Positions 22,014 through 34,239 of a stretch of 64,000 nucleotides of DNA are shown here, one piece after another (the first letter of the stretch is position 1; each line of letters opens with the position of its first letter). The notes below the pieces were generated by a model that had not been told where the DNA came from, made no database searches, and saw nothing but the letters and a program-made list of their open reading frames with translations. This stretch comes from Anaeramoeba flamelloides (lineage: Eukaryota > Metamonada > Anaeramoebidae). The stretch covers positions 3,844,001-3,908,000 of the forward strand of contig JANTQA010000060.1 in assembly GCA_027625915.1 (NCBI GenBank), read 5' to 3'. Position numbers and translations under genes: made by a program.

Positions 22014-23454
22014 TTAATTTTTCTGAATTTTTGATAAAAAATTCTGGCCAATCCTATTTTCAAGAAATTTTTTTCTTTTTAAAGAACCGTTTTTAAAATT
22101 TGTTGTTTGTTTAATTTTGGAAAGAGCCATTTTTGTGAAATTTGTTTTCTTGGTTAATTTTTTTTCAGGGTTTTTCTTTTCAATTTCTTTTTTCTTTTGA
22201 ATGTTCATTATTAATTTTTCGATTTCTTGCTCTGTGTTGGTTAAATCCAAAGGAATTTCAATTTGGTTTGGTTCTTGGATCAATTCTGCAATTGCTAAAA
22301 AGATTGTGTTGTTGATTAATTTACTGACAAGTTCAAGCTGAGTAAACTTATTTTGTTCTCCGATTTGTGGTAAAATTTCAAATTCGAGTTCTGAGTCTTT
22401 TCTTAATGAAACAGATAATGTTGGTCGCAATTTATTTGGGATCTTGACATGAAGATGGAGATCAAAATAGCTTAATGAAAATCGGATCGTGATTGGTAAA
22501 GACGCAAAATTTGGCACTGGCCAATTTAAAACAAAAGACGTGCTTGTTGAGAAGGTTAAAAAGGAAAAGATACTCGACTTCTTATCCTTCCCAAACGAGA
22601 GGTTTAATTCTAAATCATATGAATCTAGAATCTTTTTGCTTATGTTGGGTTTGAAATTTGGACAAAGCGAGACAGAAGAGATTTGCGGGACAGATTTCCC
22701 AATTCGAAGATCATGTACTTTAATTCCAGACTGAAATTCGAAAAATGAATTTCATGATGGTTGGTAATCAATAGGCGTAAAAAAGAAAAGAAAAGAAATG
22801 TTTTGGTTTTGTTGTTGTTTTTGTTAATGTTTTTCAATTTTTTCTCGAAATAAATAAAAAAAATAAAAAAGAAAAAAAGTAAAAACAAACAAAAAATCAA
22901 AAACATAAAGGTGAAATTCATACTAAAACATCTGGTATTTCTTGTGTGCCAATAGCTGTATTTAGTAGCTGTTCAAAATTTCTTAAAAATTCGGTGGACA
23001 ACACTTCACTTCCAATTCTTGACACAAGATAATTCAACCATTCACATGATTCTTTTGTTTCTCCGAATTTAAATTCTTGTCCAAGGAAAGGGAAATCCCG
23101 TTCAAGTATATTTTCAGAGGGTGATGAAAATTCGTCTTTGCTCCAATCAGAATCTGAGTCTGAATCTGATTCCCAATCAATTTCGGTTTCTTGTTCTTGT
23201 TCTTGTTCTTGTTCTTTTTCATTTTCATTTTCATTTTCATTTTGTTTTTTATTTTCTTTTTCATTTTCATTTTTTGAAACTTGTTCTTTTTCTTTCTCGT
23301 TGTTTGTTGAATTTTGTTGTCGTCTTTTGATTTTTCCTTCTGAATATTGATCCAATTTAAAAATCAAATAAAGAAAAAAAGCAGTTACTAGAATAAAGAA
23401 CAACAAACAACCCTTAAAAAACCCAGTAGCAAAACCACTTAAAAGTATCAACAT
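22014..23454 (-). CDS. SMP-domain lipid-transfer membrane protein (TEX2/Nvj2- or Mmm1-like), two exons
   Basis: Exons 23454-22924 and 22730-22014 are joined across a 193 bp GTATGA..TTTCAG intron, giving 415 residues. Residues 2-30 are one strongly hydrophobic segment (GCLLFFILVTAFFLYLIF). Residues 45-110 are Lys/Glu/Asn and Asp/Ser-rich. Residues about 133-341 match the SMP fold: ESCEWLNYLV at the start, then IKVHDLRIGKSVPQISSVSL across the exon join, YDLELNLSFG, the SYFDLHLHVKI strand and IELP-like IEIPLDL at the end. SMP domains form hydrophobic tubes that move glycerolipids at membrane contact sites; the protein is expected to be ER-anchored. No C2 or PH domain is seen. The frame stays open about 24 codons upstream of this ATG (first possible GTG at 23526), so an upstream exon cannot be excluded. 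The basic tail after residue 345 is unassigned. Confidence 0.82.
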
Positions 23455-25599
23455 TGTGTCAGAAATAAAAACTAAAAAATGATTTTTCTTCCATTTAACA
23501 ATAAAACCAAAGTTACTGTTTGTCACCCTTCAACGTTCAGCATAAAGGAAACCCCAATTTTTATGTTGTTTTCACTTTTAGAAATTAGGGTTTTGTTTCT
23601 TTTATTTTTTTCAATTATTTACAAAGATCTGTCGTGTCATTAATATATATAAATACTGAAAAGTATTGATAATAAAACTGTTTTTCTTTTCTGAACACAT
23701 CTTACTCATTTTTTTGATAAAAAATCCCAAAATAAGCAATAAGTGAATGGGTTATTGATTTCTTAAAGTTCTAATATTAAAAGAAATCATAATAAAAAAA
23801 AAAGGAAAAATATAAATGTTTTCTTGAAAAATAGAGAAAAGTTCTCAAGATATATTTTAATCATATCGAAAAAAGAAAAAAAATTTCAAAAAAAATGAGA
23901 GAATTACACTAATTTCTATAAAGTTGGTATATAAATCCAATTAAAAATTTATAATTTTGTAATATATCAAGGATTTTACTTTCTAAATTGATTTAACCTT
24001 AGATATATTATTGAATCCAAATTACATTTTAAATTCAAGCAAGTAGAAAAATAAAGTCTTTGGTTTAATCATGGATTATAAGTATTATTTACAACCAACA
24101 ACCTGAAAAGTGTAGTTAGTAGTCAAAAAATCTCTCAATAGTTTATTAATTGTAATTGTGAAAATTTAAATAATCATATTGGTATTTCAAATTAAAATGG
24201 GATACACTTTAATTTTTAATGATATTTTAATTCTTGGATAATTCCATTAATTCTGAATTTTCAGTATACTTCTAGTATATCAATTTAAGAAATCAAAAAA
24301 AATATACTCCAATTCACAATTAAAAACACAACAAAATTAAAATTATGAAAATATCTACTTAAATTAATTCGGGAAGAAATACCAAATTAGAATCATTCAC
24401 TAATTGAAATGTGAACAATTGTTTATAAATTACAATACTAACATAAACAAAAAAACAACTTATGAATATGAATCTTTAAATTATAAATGTAACTATATTC
24501 AAAAGAAGACTGTGGTTTTCGAACAAAAAATTCGCAAATTACCATTTCTTACGTACAGTATATAATTGAAAAATAAATATTACTCAACTTTACAAACCAA
24601 CTAATTTATATCATTACAGTTATTTTGCTATTAATAGATCAAAATTTTTATTTCAATTTCCAAAATGAATATTAATTATTACTGCTACAATTAAATTAGC
24701 AGATTAAAAATTTTGTTTGAGTTAACTAAGGAAGTTTAATTTATTGTCCAAAAATATTATTTCTAAATGAAGTTGTAAAGATATTTGTTTTTACTTCAAT
24801 TATACTAATACAATATTTTGGGATATTCTTTTGAACTAAAAATTTTCATTTTTTAATTGGAAAATAATAATATTATAAATGTAGAAATTTTTTGGTAAAA
24901 AATTTTTCCAAAAGTATCAAGCATCAAAAGAAATTCTGATATTACATTGAGTGTGCGATAAACATTAAACTTATTATTCAAAGACTATTGTGCACCTATT
25001 CATTTGATTTCAAACTCAATATATTTTTTAAAAGAAATTTGTCAAAAATATAGAGATTATAATATTTTATTTATACTTTTTAGAATTTTTATTCTTCACA
25101 AACATGTTTATAGATGTTAAATAAATACTATTTCAAAAATTGTGACTTAACTGAAATAATAAATTGAAAAAAATATATATCCTTTTGTATTCAAGAATAA
25201 CAAATAACTAAATATGATTTGTAATTCACTTTTAAAATCATTCTAAATATATAAAAACCTGATATTTTAAAAATTAAAAAAAAATTAAACCAAAAACTAA
25301 AAAAAAGTGAGTCATATTTTTTTGAAATGGGCATTAAAGATTTTTTACACTGAACCTTCACTGAAAAAAAGTTTAACCAGAAGATTTTTTACAAATAATT
25401 ATTTCATTTTCAAAGACATAATAGTCTTAATTTTTTTTTGTGATTATTTGTCTTTTCGAAGATCTTTTTTTTTTTCCAGATCTTTTTAACAAAAAAAGAG
25501 TTTTTAAAAAACAAAATCAAAAAGTACAAAGAAAAGAAATTATAAAAAGAAAAAATAAAAAAAAAAAAAGTTAGTAAAATTAGAAAAAATGATTCTGAT

Positions 25600-25824
25600 C
25601 TAACAATTTGATAATATTTTTTTGATCAGAATATCTAATAAACCCTTATAATAACTTCCATTAACTTTATAAATTGAGTCAACATTTTTGAAAAATAGTT
25701 TAGCTGATGGGTTATAAATATTTTTGAAATTATCATTAGGAATTTTTCCTAAAAATGTTACAATTGTGTCAGGAATGATATGTGTACTCCCTGAGATCTT
25801 AATTAATTGAGTAAATGAGAACAA
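25600..25824 (-). other. Possible orphan exon or small gene, unidentified
   Basis: An open frame of 74 codons reads in part IIPDTIVTFLGKIPNDNF, KLFFKNVDSIYKVNGSYY and ends DILIKKILSNC. Composition is protein-like rather than homopolymeric. The FFKNVDSIYKVN stretch faintly recalls the C-terminal strands of NTF2-like folds (FLKN..D.WY..N), but no N-terminal half was found upstream and the hint is weak. It could be a terminal exon, a relic or chance. Confidence 0.25.
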
Positions 25825-26189
25825 TTACAGTACAATTACTATATTTATCGTAATAATCAAGAAAATGAGTCTAAAAATATTTTTCTTTAATTCACAAATT
25901 ACTTTAAACAATAATAATTAAACAATCATCATACAGGATTAATGATCTAATATATAAAGGTATATTATTTTAAAAAAACTCTAAAAACTGTAAAAAAAAA
26001 TATAAAATCTAAAAATCAATGATTTGTATTATATTTTTTTAAAAAATGATTTATTTATTGAAAAATCTTTATTTCTTGAGGGAAGGGAGTAAAATAAGAA
26101 AATTTTATGAAAAAATAAAAAAAAAAGATATAAAATATTATAATAAAATAATAATAATATCATTTGGATGACCAAAGTAAAAAAAAATC

Positions 26190-26440
26190 GCTGTTAGCTC
26201 TTCTCGAAATTTCTGTTTATTTTTAAAAAATCAATAGATTTTCTAAATTAAACAAAAAACTCAAGCAAACCTAAAGTGAAGTGCCGTAGAGTGCCTAGCT
26301 TTTCAAAATTTAAAAGAATTCTGGAAAATCAAAGATTTTAGTCAATTATTTTGAATTCTGGAAAAGCGTCATTTGAATTTTTTTTTAAAAAAAAAATTAA
26401 AAAAAAACCTAGACACTCTACTGCACTCTACGAAACTCTT
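26190..26440. repeat. Hairpin-module cluster 5, immediately 3' of USP39
   Basis: It holds an AAATTTCTGTTTATTT / AAATTAAACAAAAAACTC module (about 26208-26268), the linker GTGCCGTAGAGTGCCTAG at 26281-26298, the AATTTAAAAGAATTCTGG / AATTATTTTGAATTCTGG palindrome and GACACTCTACTGCACTC at 26411-26427. It ends about 30 bp from the USP39 stop codon, so the gene's 3' end must fall inside or just before it. Confidence 0.75.
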
Positions 26441-26471
26441 TCTGTATTAACAGGATCAAGAATAAAAATGA

Positions 26472-28280
26472 TTAATTGTTTTGTAATTCATATAATTGTA
26501 TATAAGATTCTGAAACTGAAACTTCCTGAGGCTTTACAACTGCAACGTCTAGATTTTGAATTTTTAACCATTGGTCTTCTGTTTTATTATAGAGGAATAT
26601 AAAGAAATTACCCTTTCCAGCTTCTTGGCCATCGTGGCAAATATTGGCAATTAAATTATATTTTATTTCTTTTTTTTTCTTTTTTGAGTTTTTGTTTAAA
26701 TTGTCTTGTGGGTTTGTATAATATGAATTTGGGTGAATACAATCTTCAAGATGCAAATCCTTTAATGGGCAATTTACAAGTGTATTATTTTTTTCGATTC
26801 CCCAAATATGCTTTACAAATCTGCGTATATGCACAAGTAAATATTTGGGATGTTTCACAATAAAATACTTTCTTCTTTCTTTTTTGATTGGTAATTCTTG
26901 GTAATCATTACCATTATATTTATTTAATAAGGTGTAAATGGGAACCTGAGGAATAAGGTTTTTTTCCAAAGATTTTTTAAATAACGGCTTTACGGGCAAG
27001 TCTAAAGATAAAAAGAAAAATTGTTGATCAACATATTTGATATTTTTATTTTTCTCGATATCATAATTACTCTCGATTTGGATTATTTTTTTTTTTTTTT
27101 CTTTTTCTTTTTCTTTTTCATTTTCATTCTCATTCTCATTCTCATTCTCATTGTCATTATCATTCTCATTCTTGTTTTGCTGCTTATTTAAAGCCTTTTC
27201 CATTTCTTTTTCAATATTTTTTAAATTGATTTTTTTTTTCTGTTCTTTCCCTTTTTCGTTCTCAATTTCTAATTCCATTGTTTGATCCTTTGAATCTACT
27301 AAATTTTTTGGTTCGCTTGAATTTTTTAAGGTGATTATCCTTGGACCCGATCCTTTACTATTGATCACTTCAATTTTTTGTGTTCCAGTTTGTTGGTTGC
27401 CTTGCTTTTCTTTTTTCTCATTCAAGTCATCATGAAGATCAATTTTTTCAATTAAAATCTTGAGCTTGCCAACAAAGGCCGTGCTTAGCGGTTCAGTTAC
27501 TGTCTTTTTCTTTTTATTAAAGACTAACACATCCTTTTTTAAGGTATTCAATAGCCAACTTAAAAAGATAAAAGGATCACTCCATACAGATGGCTTCCAT
27601 AGCGTGTTTCCGCGATTGAAGACTTGGTGGACAAATTCAAATGGCGACACGATCCCTTTGAAATTGTCTTTGTTCCACATCTTCCTGAGGGTCTGCCCAA
27701 AGGAACGCACCAATGTGGATTGGATTGCTTCTGTATTCTTGTTTGTTAAATACCAATTACGTACAGGCTTGGATTGCGATAGCAATTGAAGCGAGACGTT
27801 GATCCAATCGGTGTCGTCAATGCAGTCGAGCCCTACAAACCCAGGAATAAACTCCTTCTTGTCAATGCTCATCTTTGTTATCGAATTTTGGTTCAGCACG
27901 GGCAATTGCTTTTCGGTGTATGTTGGGTGTAAATTCGAAATGATGTCATCAAATGATTTGTCGATCACCTGGTAGCCATCAGGCAGGCAATAGACAGTTC
28001 TTTTTTTTAAATCTAAAAATAAATGATGGTTGGTTTCGATAGAATGTATGTAAGCAGGGGTTCGTTCCCTTCTTCCTTGGAAATTGACTCCGCATATGAG
28101 GCAACAATATACATTTGTTTTCGATAAAGTTATGCTGCACATATTTGATAAATCAAAATCAAGCCTCGTGCGATCAATGGTACCCAAATATGGGCACCTT
28201 TTCGTGGGTAGACGTGAGACATGCTTTTTAGTTGGGCTGTTGTTTGATTGGTAAAGCCTTTTTCTTGGGTTTGTTGTCAT
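26472..28280 (-). CDS. USP39: USP39/Sad1 homologue, U4/U6.U5 tri-snRNP splicing factor
   Basis: A single exon of 602 residues (human protein 565). The N-terminal ZnF-UBP domain is clear: CPYLGTIDRTRLDFD, then CSITLSKTNVYCCLICGVNF, QGRRERTPAYIHSIETNHH and VYCLPDGYQVID. The USP-like domain follows (GFVGLDCIDDTDWINVSLQL, FLSWLLNTLKKDV, LDLPVKPLF, PQVPIYTLLNKYNG, YNLIANICHDG, WLKIQNLDV, SEAYIQL pattern as SESYIQLYEL). The Cys box and the His box carry no catalytic Cys or His, as in all USP39/Sad1 proteins, which act structurally in spliceosome assembly and not as proteases. A K/E/N-rich insert of about 70 residues (roughly 330-410) is not in orthologues. It is consistent with the introns seen here. 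The start is the first ATG and gives a short basic leader before the zinc finger. Confidence 0.95.
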   Translation of the reverse strand: MTTNPRKRLYQSNNSPTKKHVSRLPTKRCPYLGTIDRTRLDFDLSNMCSITLSKTNVYCCLICGVNFQGRRERTPAYIHSIETNHHLFLDLKKRTVYCLPDGYQVIDKSFDDIISNLHPTYTEKQLPVLNQNSITKMSIDKKEFIPGFVGLDCIDDTDWINVSLQLLSQSKPVRNWYLTNKNTEAIQSTLVRSFGQTLRKMWNKDNFKGIVSPFEFVHQVFNRGNTLWKPSVWSDPFIFLSWLLNTLKKDVLVFNKKKKTVTEPLSTAFVGKLKILIEKIDLHDDLNEKKEKQGNQQTGTQKIEVINSKGSGPRIITLKNSSEPKNLVDSKDQTMELEIENEKGKEQKKKINLKNIEKEMEKALNKQQNKNENDNDNENENENENENEKEKEKEKKKKIIQIESNYDIEKNKNIKYVDQQFFFLSLDLPVKPLFKKSLEKNLIPQVPIYTLLNKYNGNDYQELPIKKERRKYFIVKHPKYLLVHIRRFVKHIWGIEKNNTLVNCPLKDLHLEDCIHPNSYYTNPQDNLNKNSKKKKKEIKYNLIANICHDGQEAGKGNFFIFLYNKTEDQWLKIQNLDVAVVKPQEVSVSESYIQLYELQNN

Positions 28281-28894
28281 ACAAGAAGAATTTTTTTTTT
28301 TTTTTCAAAAGAAAATTTGAAAGCAATAGAGATGAAAAATCAGAAAATGATTTTTTTTAAGGTAGTTTGGAAAAGAAGTTTTGGAGAATCTTGTTTTGTA
28401 TATGAGACGGAAGTTGTAAATTTGGAAGTATTTAAATTCCAATTATCATTTTTGAAATATTTAATATTATGGAATCCAATTTTCAGATTTTTTTTATTCA
28501 ATACAATGTTACTTTTGTAACCAACTTTTTCAAAATATCTTGTTGTTGTAAAAATGTTCTTGACTTGATACAGATGATTGTTTTCTTTTTTTTTCTTATA
28601 TCTATCAAATTCAAAAAATATTATTTGTTATTTTTGAATGAATAAAAGACTGGGTTTTTATAATTAGTTGAAATGAAAAAATTTCCAATTTCTCTCCAAA
28701 AGAATTTATAATTTTCAGGATTAAAGTGAAAGGTGAAAGGATGATAAAGGTTTGAGGATCACTGGACAATTCTTTTATTAAAAAAACAACTTTCTTAACT
28801 CAATGGATTGTTTTATCAATAGATCATATCTAAAGTGAAATTTTTAGTTTTTTTTTTATTTATTTTGAAGATAGAAAATTAATTTCCTCTTACA

Positions 28895-28990
28895 ACAGTT
28901 AGGTTTTCCAGAATAGTAACGAATTCATTTTAATCTTTGATTTTTCTTCATTCATTTAATTTCTGGAAAATTTAGGCACTCTACAGCACT
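28895..28990. repeat. Hairpin module, single decayed copy (cluster 6)
   Basis: It carries GTTAGGTTTTCCAGAAT on the left, TAATCTTTGATTTTTCTTCA in the middle, TTTCTGGAAAA on the right and then the linker GGCACTCTACAGCACTC (28974-28990). It is the same design as the modules elsewhere, standing alone. Confidence 0.65.
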
Positions 28991-30999
28991 CCTCCCTAAT
29001 TTCTAAATTGTTGATTAGAAATTTTAATAATGAATTATAATTTTCTATATCATTTATAAATTTTAGGTTTTTATCCAAATTTCGCTATTTTTTCTACTTT
29101 ATCGAGGATTAAATAGAGAATTAATCACTTTTATTATTTTTTTTTTTGTTTTTTTATTCCTATTTTGTTTTAATTGGGTAACTTAAAAAAGTAGTATTCC
29201 GGTTTAAAAAAAGATACAGTAGGAAAAAAAATAACTGACGTTAAAAAAATAAATGGAAAAATTTTTAATTGCGAATATTAAGGCGATTGTTCTATCATTT
29301 CTTTTATTTTTAATCAAATCCTTTTGATAAATAACCAAATTTTTTATGATCCTATCAATAAACCTACTTTTGGTTCATTAAAGTGAGATGTCTCTCGAAT
29401 ATTTAAGTAATTGTTTAGTAGCTAAAGTAGATCTTGTTTTTTTTGAAAAACAATCAAGTGTAATTGAGGTTTGCTAGAGTTTGGAAAATAATAATTTTGT
29501 ATATTCTTGTTTTTAATTGATTGAATGGTGTTTTGAACAAGTGTGATTTCATCAATCATCATTCTAATAAGTGGGGGAGTTATAATTTTAAAAAATTCGA
29601 TTCATAAAAAAAGGATTTAGTTGTAAATAAATGAATTTATACAAAAATTTTACTGAAATTCACAATTAAAAATCTTTTCCTGGATTTTTTTCATATCCAT
29701 TGTTTTTTTCATTATTTTTTTTAAAATTACTGTAAAATTTAATTTTATTTTGGGTAATAATTTCGCCATAGTTGAAATATGATTAAAAAAGAAATTCAAA
29801 TTCAAAGTTTTAAATGTTGATGATGGAACGTTAACCAATTTTATTTATTTGTTTAATTATTTAACAAATTGAATTTGAAAAAAATAAAAATTTTAATTAG
29901 TACATGATATTAAATAGATGTTTTGATGATAACTTATATTATCTTGATATTAACAATAAAATCGCGATAGTATTGAAGAAATCGTGATTAATCTAAAATT
30001 ATCATAATTAATGATAAAATCATGATATTCAAAAAATATCGAAAAAAAGAAAATTATTTTTTTTAAAACATTTTAAAAAAAATATCTTGACTTTTACAAA
30101 TCCTTGAGACTTTTACAACACCCTCCCTCCCCCCCTTAAAAATGTCCGGAAAAGTTTTTAAGAGTTGTTGATTGTCTCTAAGTATTTGAAAGTTATAAAA
30201 GATGAAAATCTTTTATAAATGGAATGAGAAAGTTTGTCTTGGAGAAAAAAATTTTTTTTCAATTCATTTTTTTTCACAAAATATAAAATCTCAAATAAAT
30301 TATGTGATCGAAAAAAAGAATCATCCAATATAACAATGTACTTGAATATAAAAAAGGTGTATTTTTTAAAATGAATTATTACCTACAAAGTTAAATAACC
30401 AAAAAGAAGAAAGAGAAATTTCCCTTCTTATTATTAATTGATAAAAAAACCATATAAACTCGAGTTTGTGTTTTCTGTGTACAATAAGAAGATAAGAAGA
30501 AGAAAAACACCAAGAAAATTAATTTTTAAAAAATCTTAATAATCAATGATACTGTGGCTAGGCTATTGGGAATTTTTTTGAAAACTTATCCGACCCCTTA
30601 GTTATCATAGAATATTGAAAATTTTTAAACATAATAACACATTTATTTAAAGAACTGGTGAAGGATTGGTTGTTTTCGAAGGTCTTTTACCCAAAACAAT
30701 TTATAACATCACCACCAGTTTTGACTGAGAAACTATTTATTTGCCTTTTTTAATTATTTTTTATTGATCTAAAAGGATTGATCGATATTTCAACCAAATA
30801 AAATGAAAACACATGAAAAATCTTTGATCTGATCCTTGATAGTATCAAGAATATTCTTAATTGTTTTTTGATAGAAATAACTTATTTTTCAAGGATCTAT
30901 TTTTTAAGATCAAAAAAAAATTTTTTGTAAAAATATTGTTTTAATTAGCACAATAACACATCAAATATTATATTTTGACTTTATTTTTGATCACGGTAT

Positions 31000-31195
31000 T
31001 TGGATATTTATCATTTTTTTTACATAGTTATCAAGATTTTATAAAATTATCGAATAACATATTATATTATCACTATATTATTGATTATCATTATTTTTCG
31101 ATAATAGCGCAGTTTGGTATAGATAATAGAATTTTTTACAAGCTTTATCGTGATTTGGCAACTAAATCATCAAAGCATCTATGATAAATACTGAA
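31000..31195 (+). repeat. GATTATC/CGTGAT-rich dispersed repeat, copy 1
   Basis: It shares with 51440-51665, in the same orientation, the ordered blocks TATTGATTATCA, ATAATAGCGC or AAATGCGCGATTT, ACAAGCTTTATCGTGATTT and ATCATCAAAGCATCTA. Its ATAGATGCTTTGATGAT end (minus strand) also occurs as ATAGATGTTTTGATGAT at 29917, so 29917-31187 could be one 1.27 kb element with short terminal inverted repeats. Confidence 0.45.
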
Positions 31196-31295
31196 TGCAA
31201 ATAATGGTATTAAATTAGCTATATTTTGTGAACAAAAAAAAAAACCCAAGAAAAGTATTATTTTAATTACAAAATATTCATTATGAATACCAGTA

Positions 31296-31370
31296 CAGTC
31301 AGTTCCACTTTTTGGTAACCACTTTTCAACCGAATTTAAGGTACAAGAAAAATCTCAAATTAAAGCAAAT
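31296..31370 (+). repeat. Half copy of the CAGTCAGTTCCAC MITE
   Basis: It begins CAGTCAGTTCCACTTT after a TA and continues CCGAATTTAAGG, AAAATCTCAAATTAA, paralleling the left half of the intact element at 53285-53482. The right terminus is absent. Confidence 0.6.
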
Positions 31371-31430
31371 TTTTTTGGATAATAATAAACATTATTTGTA
31401 AAAAAAAAAAAATTCTAATTTTATGCAATA

Positions 31431-31667
31431 AAGCCCTAGTACCAGTACAAAAGCGAAAAACGTCCATTTTTTTGTCATAATTTTTCAATCACCTTTTCTG
31501 GAATATCTTAAAGTTATAATTTGGAACCACATATTTAGCTAACTTTGTAGAGTAATCATTTTTACATTTGGGGTAACCTTTTATTTATGGGCTTTTTTAA
31601 AAAGGAGATTAAAAAAAAATGACAAAAAAAATCGATCTTTTTCGATTTTTTACTGGAACTAGGGCTT
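31431..31667. repeat. Short TIR element (MITE), 237 bp, TA flanks
   Basis: The termini are AAGCCCTAGTACCAGTA and TACTGGAACTAGGGCTT, with imperfect arms extending about 45-50 bases (both reach ATTTTTTTGTCAT / ATGACAAAAAAAAT). TA dinucleotides at both ends are consistent with a Tc1/mariner-type target. No coding capacity. Confidence 0.75.
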
Positions 31668-34239
31668 TAAAATATTATTTGATTTGTTTTTTTTTTAATT
31701 TTTCCCGGTTGGTTTGTCATTTTCTTGAAGATTTTTCTGAGTTCACAATTTTTTTTTAGGATTGTTGCTTAATTTTTTAGAATTGAAGAAAAAGTTTAAG
31801 TTTTAAATATTTTCATCAAAAATTTTCAAAAATGATAATTTAAATTTTTTTGTGTAATGGTTTTGAGTAACTTCAATTTTGATTTCATATCAAACAGTAA
31901 AAATTTTCAAAATTTCAAAAAGTTAACAACAATATCTCCGCTTTTAAAAAATATTATATCTGTTGAATAAAATTTTGATTTTTCGTAAAAAATCTATAAA
32001 GAATCAAGAAAGTGAAAAATCTATTTTTTGATAAATATTCTTTAAAGATTTTCATTGTTTGTTCTAAAAAAATAAAATAGATAAAATAATGGAAAAATTT
32101 CACCGTTTGCCCTTAAAAAACATTTTATAATAAGTAAAATTTCATTTTTTAAAACTTAAAACTATTTAAGTTATTATTTTCAAAAATTTCAAAAGCAATT
32201 AGTTTAAGGAAGAAAGTACATTTTACCATTTTGAAAAATTTTTAATTGTGTGAACTTTACTGAAAAATATTTTTTGAGTGCCACTAAATATTGATACTTT
32301 GAAACCAAAATCCTATTCACCAGTCTATTCATGATAAGAGTCAAAGCAATTCAGAGTTGAATCTTAAATTTTTCAAATTTTTGAAACATTGTTTTTTGAT
32401 TTATTTTTGGTTTTATTAAATTTGGTTTTGGATCTAGAAATGTGTTTATACCAAGGAGCGAAATTAATCAAACAGTAAACCAAAAAAATAGACCCGAAAG
32501 GTGTCTATTTGAAAGAAATATTTTCTTTTAGAAGACCAAACACAAAAGATAACCCCTTCAAATAAATTTGTTGAAATCATGAATGAAAAAAAAAAAAAAT
32601 CGAGCAAAAGCCTATTTTCGAAGATTGGTTTTCTTTATCTTGTCTTAATTTATATAGTGAACCCAATCAATTTATTACCTTGAATTTCTGGCCCCATGGA
32701 CATTTATAATTATTTTTCAAAACGTTTTGTACAAATTTGCTTTCAAAATTCTTTTTTCGAATATGTCTATCGAAAAAAACCAAAATAAAGAATACTATTT
32801 CAAAAATTAAAATATGAGCGGTTGAATTCTCGGAATCAAAAAACAATTAAAAAAGATTCAAATCAAAATAAAAAGAAAAATCCATTAAAAAGTTTCAATC
32901 AGAGATTAAGTATTCATATTAGTTCTCAATTTAATGGAAAATAAAAAATCAAAAAATCAAACGAATTTGTCCAATAAACCCTTATTCTTAAGAAGAATTA
33001 AAAAAATATCCTATTTTCTGAACTAAAACAAGAATTAGATGAATTAAATGAAATAGGATTTTAAAATTCATTTTGGAAATTCTTTAGAAATAAACAAGTA
33101 ATTTTTTTATCAAAAATTATCCAAACAAAATTATTTTCATAAAGAATTAAAAATAAAATCAAATTAATAATAAGTAATTGCTTTAAATGTTATAGATAAG
33201 ATCAAGTAATAAATGATTTTTATTTATTTTTTTTTTTGATCAATTTTTTCATTTTTTTGATTTCCGTTTTTTTGTTGGTCTGAAAATATCTTATACTAGG
33301 ATATATCCCAAACTGATATTAATTAAAATATCAATATATTTAGTTTAAGAAATGATTTGAAGAATTCAGTTTCAAATAAATGGTGACACTCAAAAAATGA
33401 AAAATGTACTTACCCTCTTAATTAGGAACCTTACTGAAAATGAAAAGTAAGATCAATGAAAAAAAGAATAAATAAATAAATAAAGACAAAGTGTTGTATT
33501 CAGCACAATAATAGTTTTTTTAATACTATCTTTTGTGTAGGCTTTTCTTTGATTGATCAATTATTAAAAATTTGTTCAAAAAATTGACTATTTTTGAGAT
33601 CTCCAAAACCACAACAAACAATTTCGATAAATCAAGTAGATTATAATTGTATTTGTTGGGTCGATTGAAAATAATATAATGGATTATTATTTGAAGTTAA
33701 TTGGTTTCTTCTTTTAATTGATTTTAATTTTACTTTTCAGTTTCTATTAAGGTTCCCGATGAAAAACGTTTTTCACTTTTTTTAGCTGTTTACACTTTTT
33801 TTCCAAAATGGTAATCATAAATTTTGAAAGATATCGAAGAAACTGTTCAACTACTCTTTTCAGCCTGGTTTGACTGATACTTTTTAAAGTCCTTTTCCTC
33901 TGTTTTTTCAAATTCCTATTTTGAATAAATACATTCACAAACAATCAGACAACCAAGATTTGTCCCTAGAATATTGATTTACTCTTGTCTCTGTAAAAAA
34001 TTTGAGTTCCTGAATTTATCCAAAATCCTTTTTTAGTTGATACGAATTTCTCGAAGAAAGCAATAAACCCACAAATAGTCGTGAGTAACTTTTTTTTAAT
34101 AAATAAATCCCATCATAAACACACGAGTTTAAAGTGGTAATTGCTTGATTATAGGGATCAGATTTCATATTATTTATTGTTTTGTAAATTAATTCAATAA
34201 TTCGTAGAGGTTTTTATTTTTTTTTTTTAACTTTTACGA

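Larger units (their letters stand above)
23527..26471. other. Intergenic region upstream of the SMP gene and downstream of USP39
   Basis: About 2.9 kb, AT-rich. Apart from a possible orphan exon at 25600-25824 (-) and the hairpin-module cluster at 26190-26440 I see nothing in it. Confidence 0.55.
28281..34239. other. 6 kb intergenic region between divergent USP39 and RBR genes
   Basis: It should contain both promoters. Recognisable items are a decayed hairpin module (28895-28990), related GATTATC/CGTGAT-rich repeats (29915-30050 and 31000-31195), a half copy of one MITE (31296-31370) and a complete second MITE (31431-31667). From 31670 to 34239 I see only AT-rich sequence. No core promoter motif could be defended. 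Confidence 0.55.
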
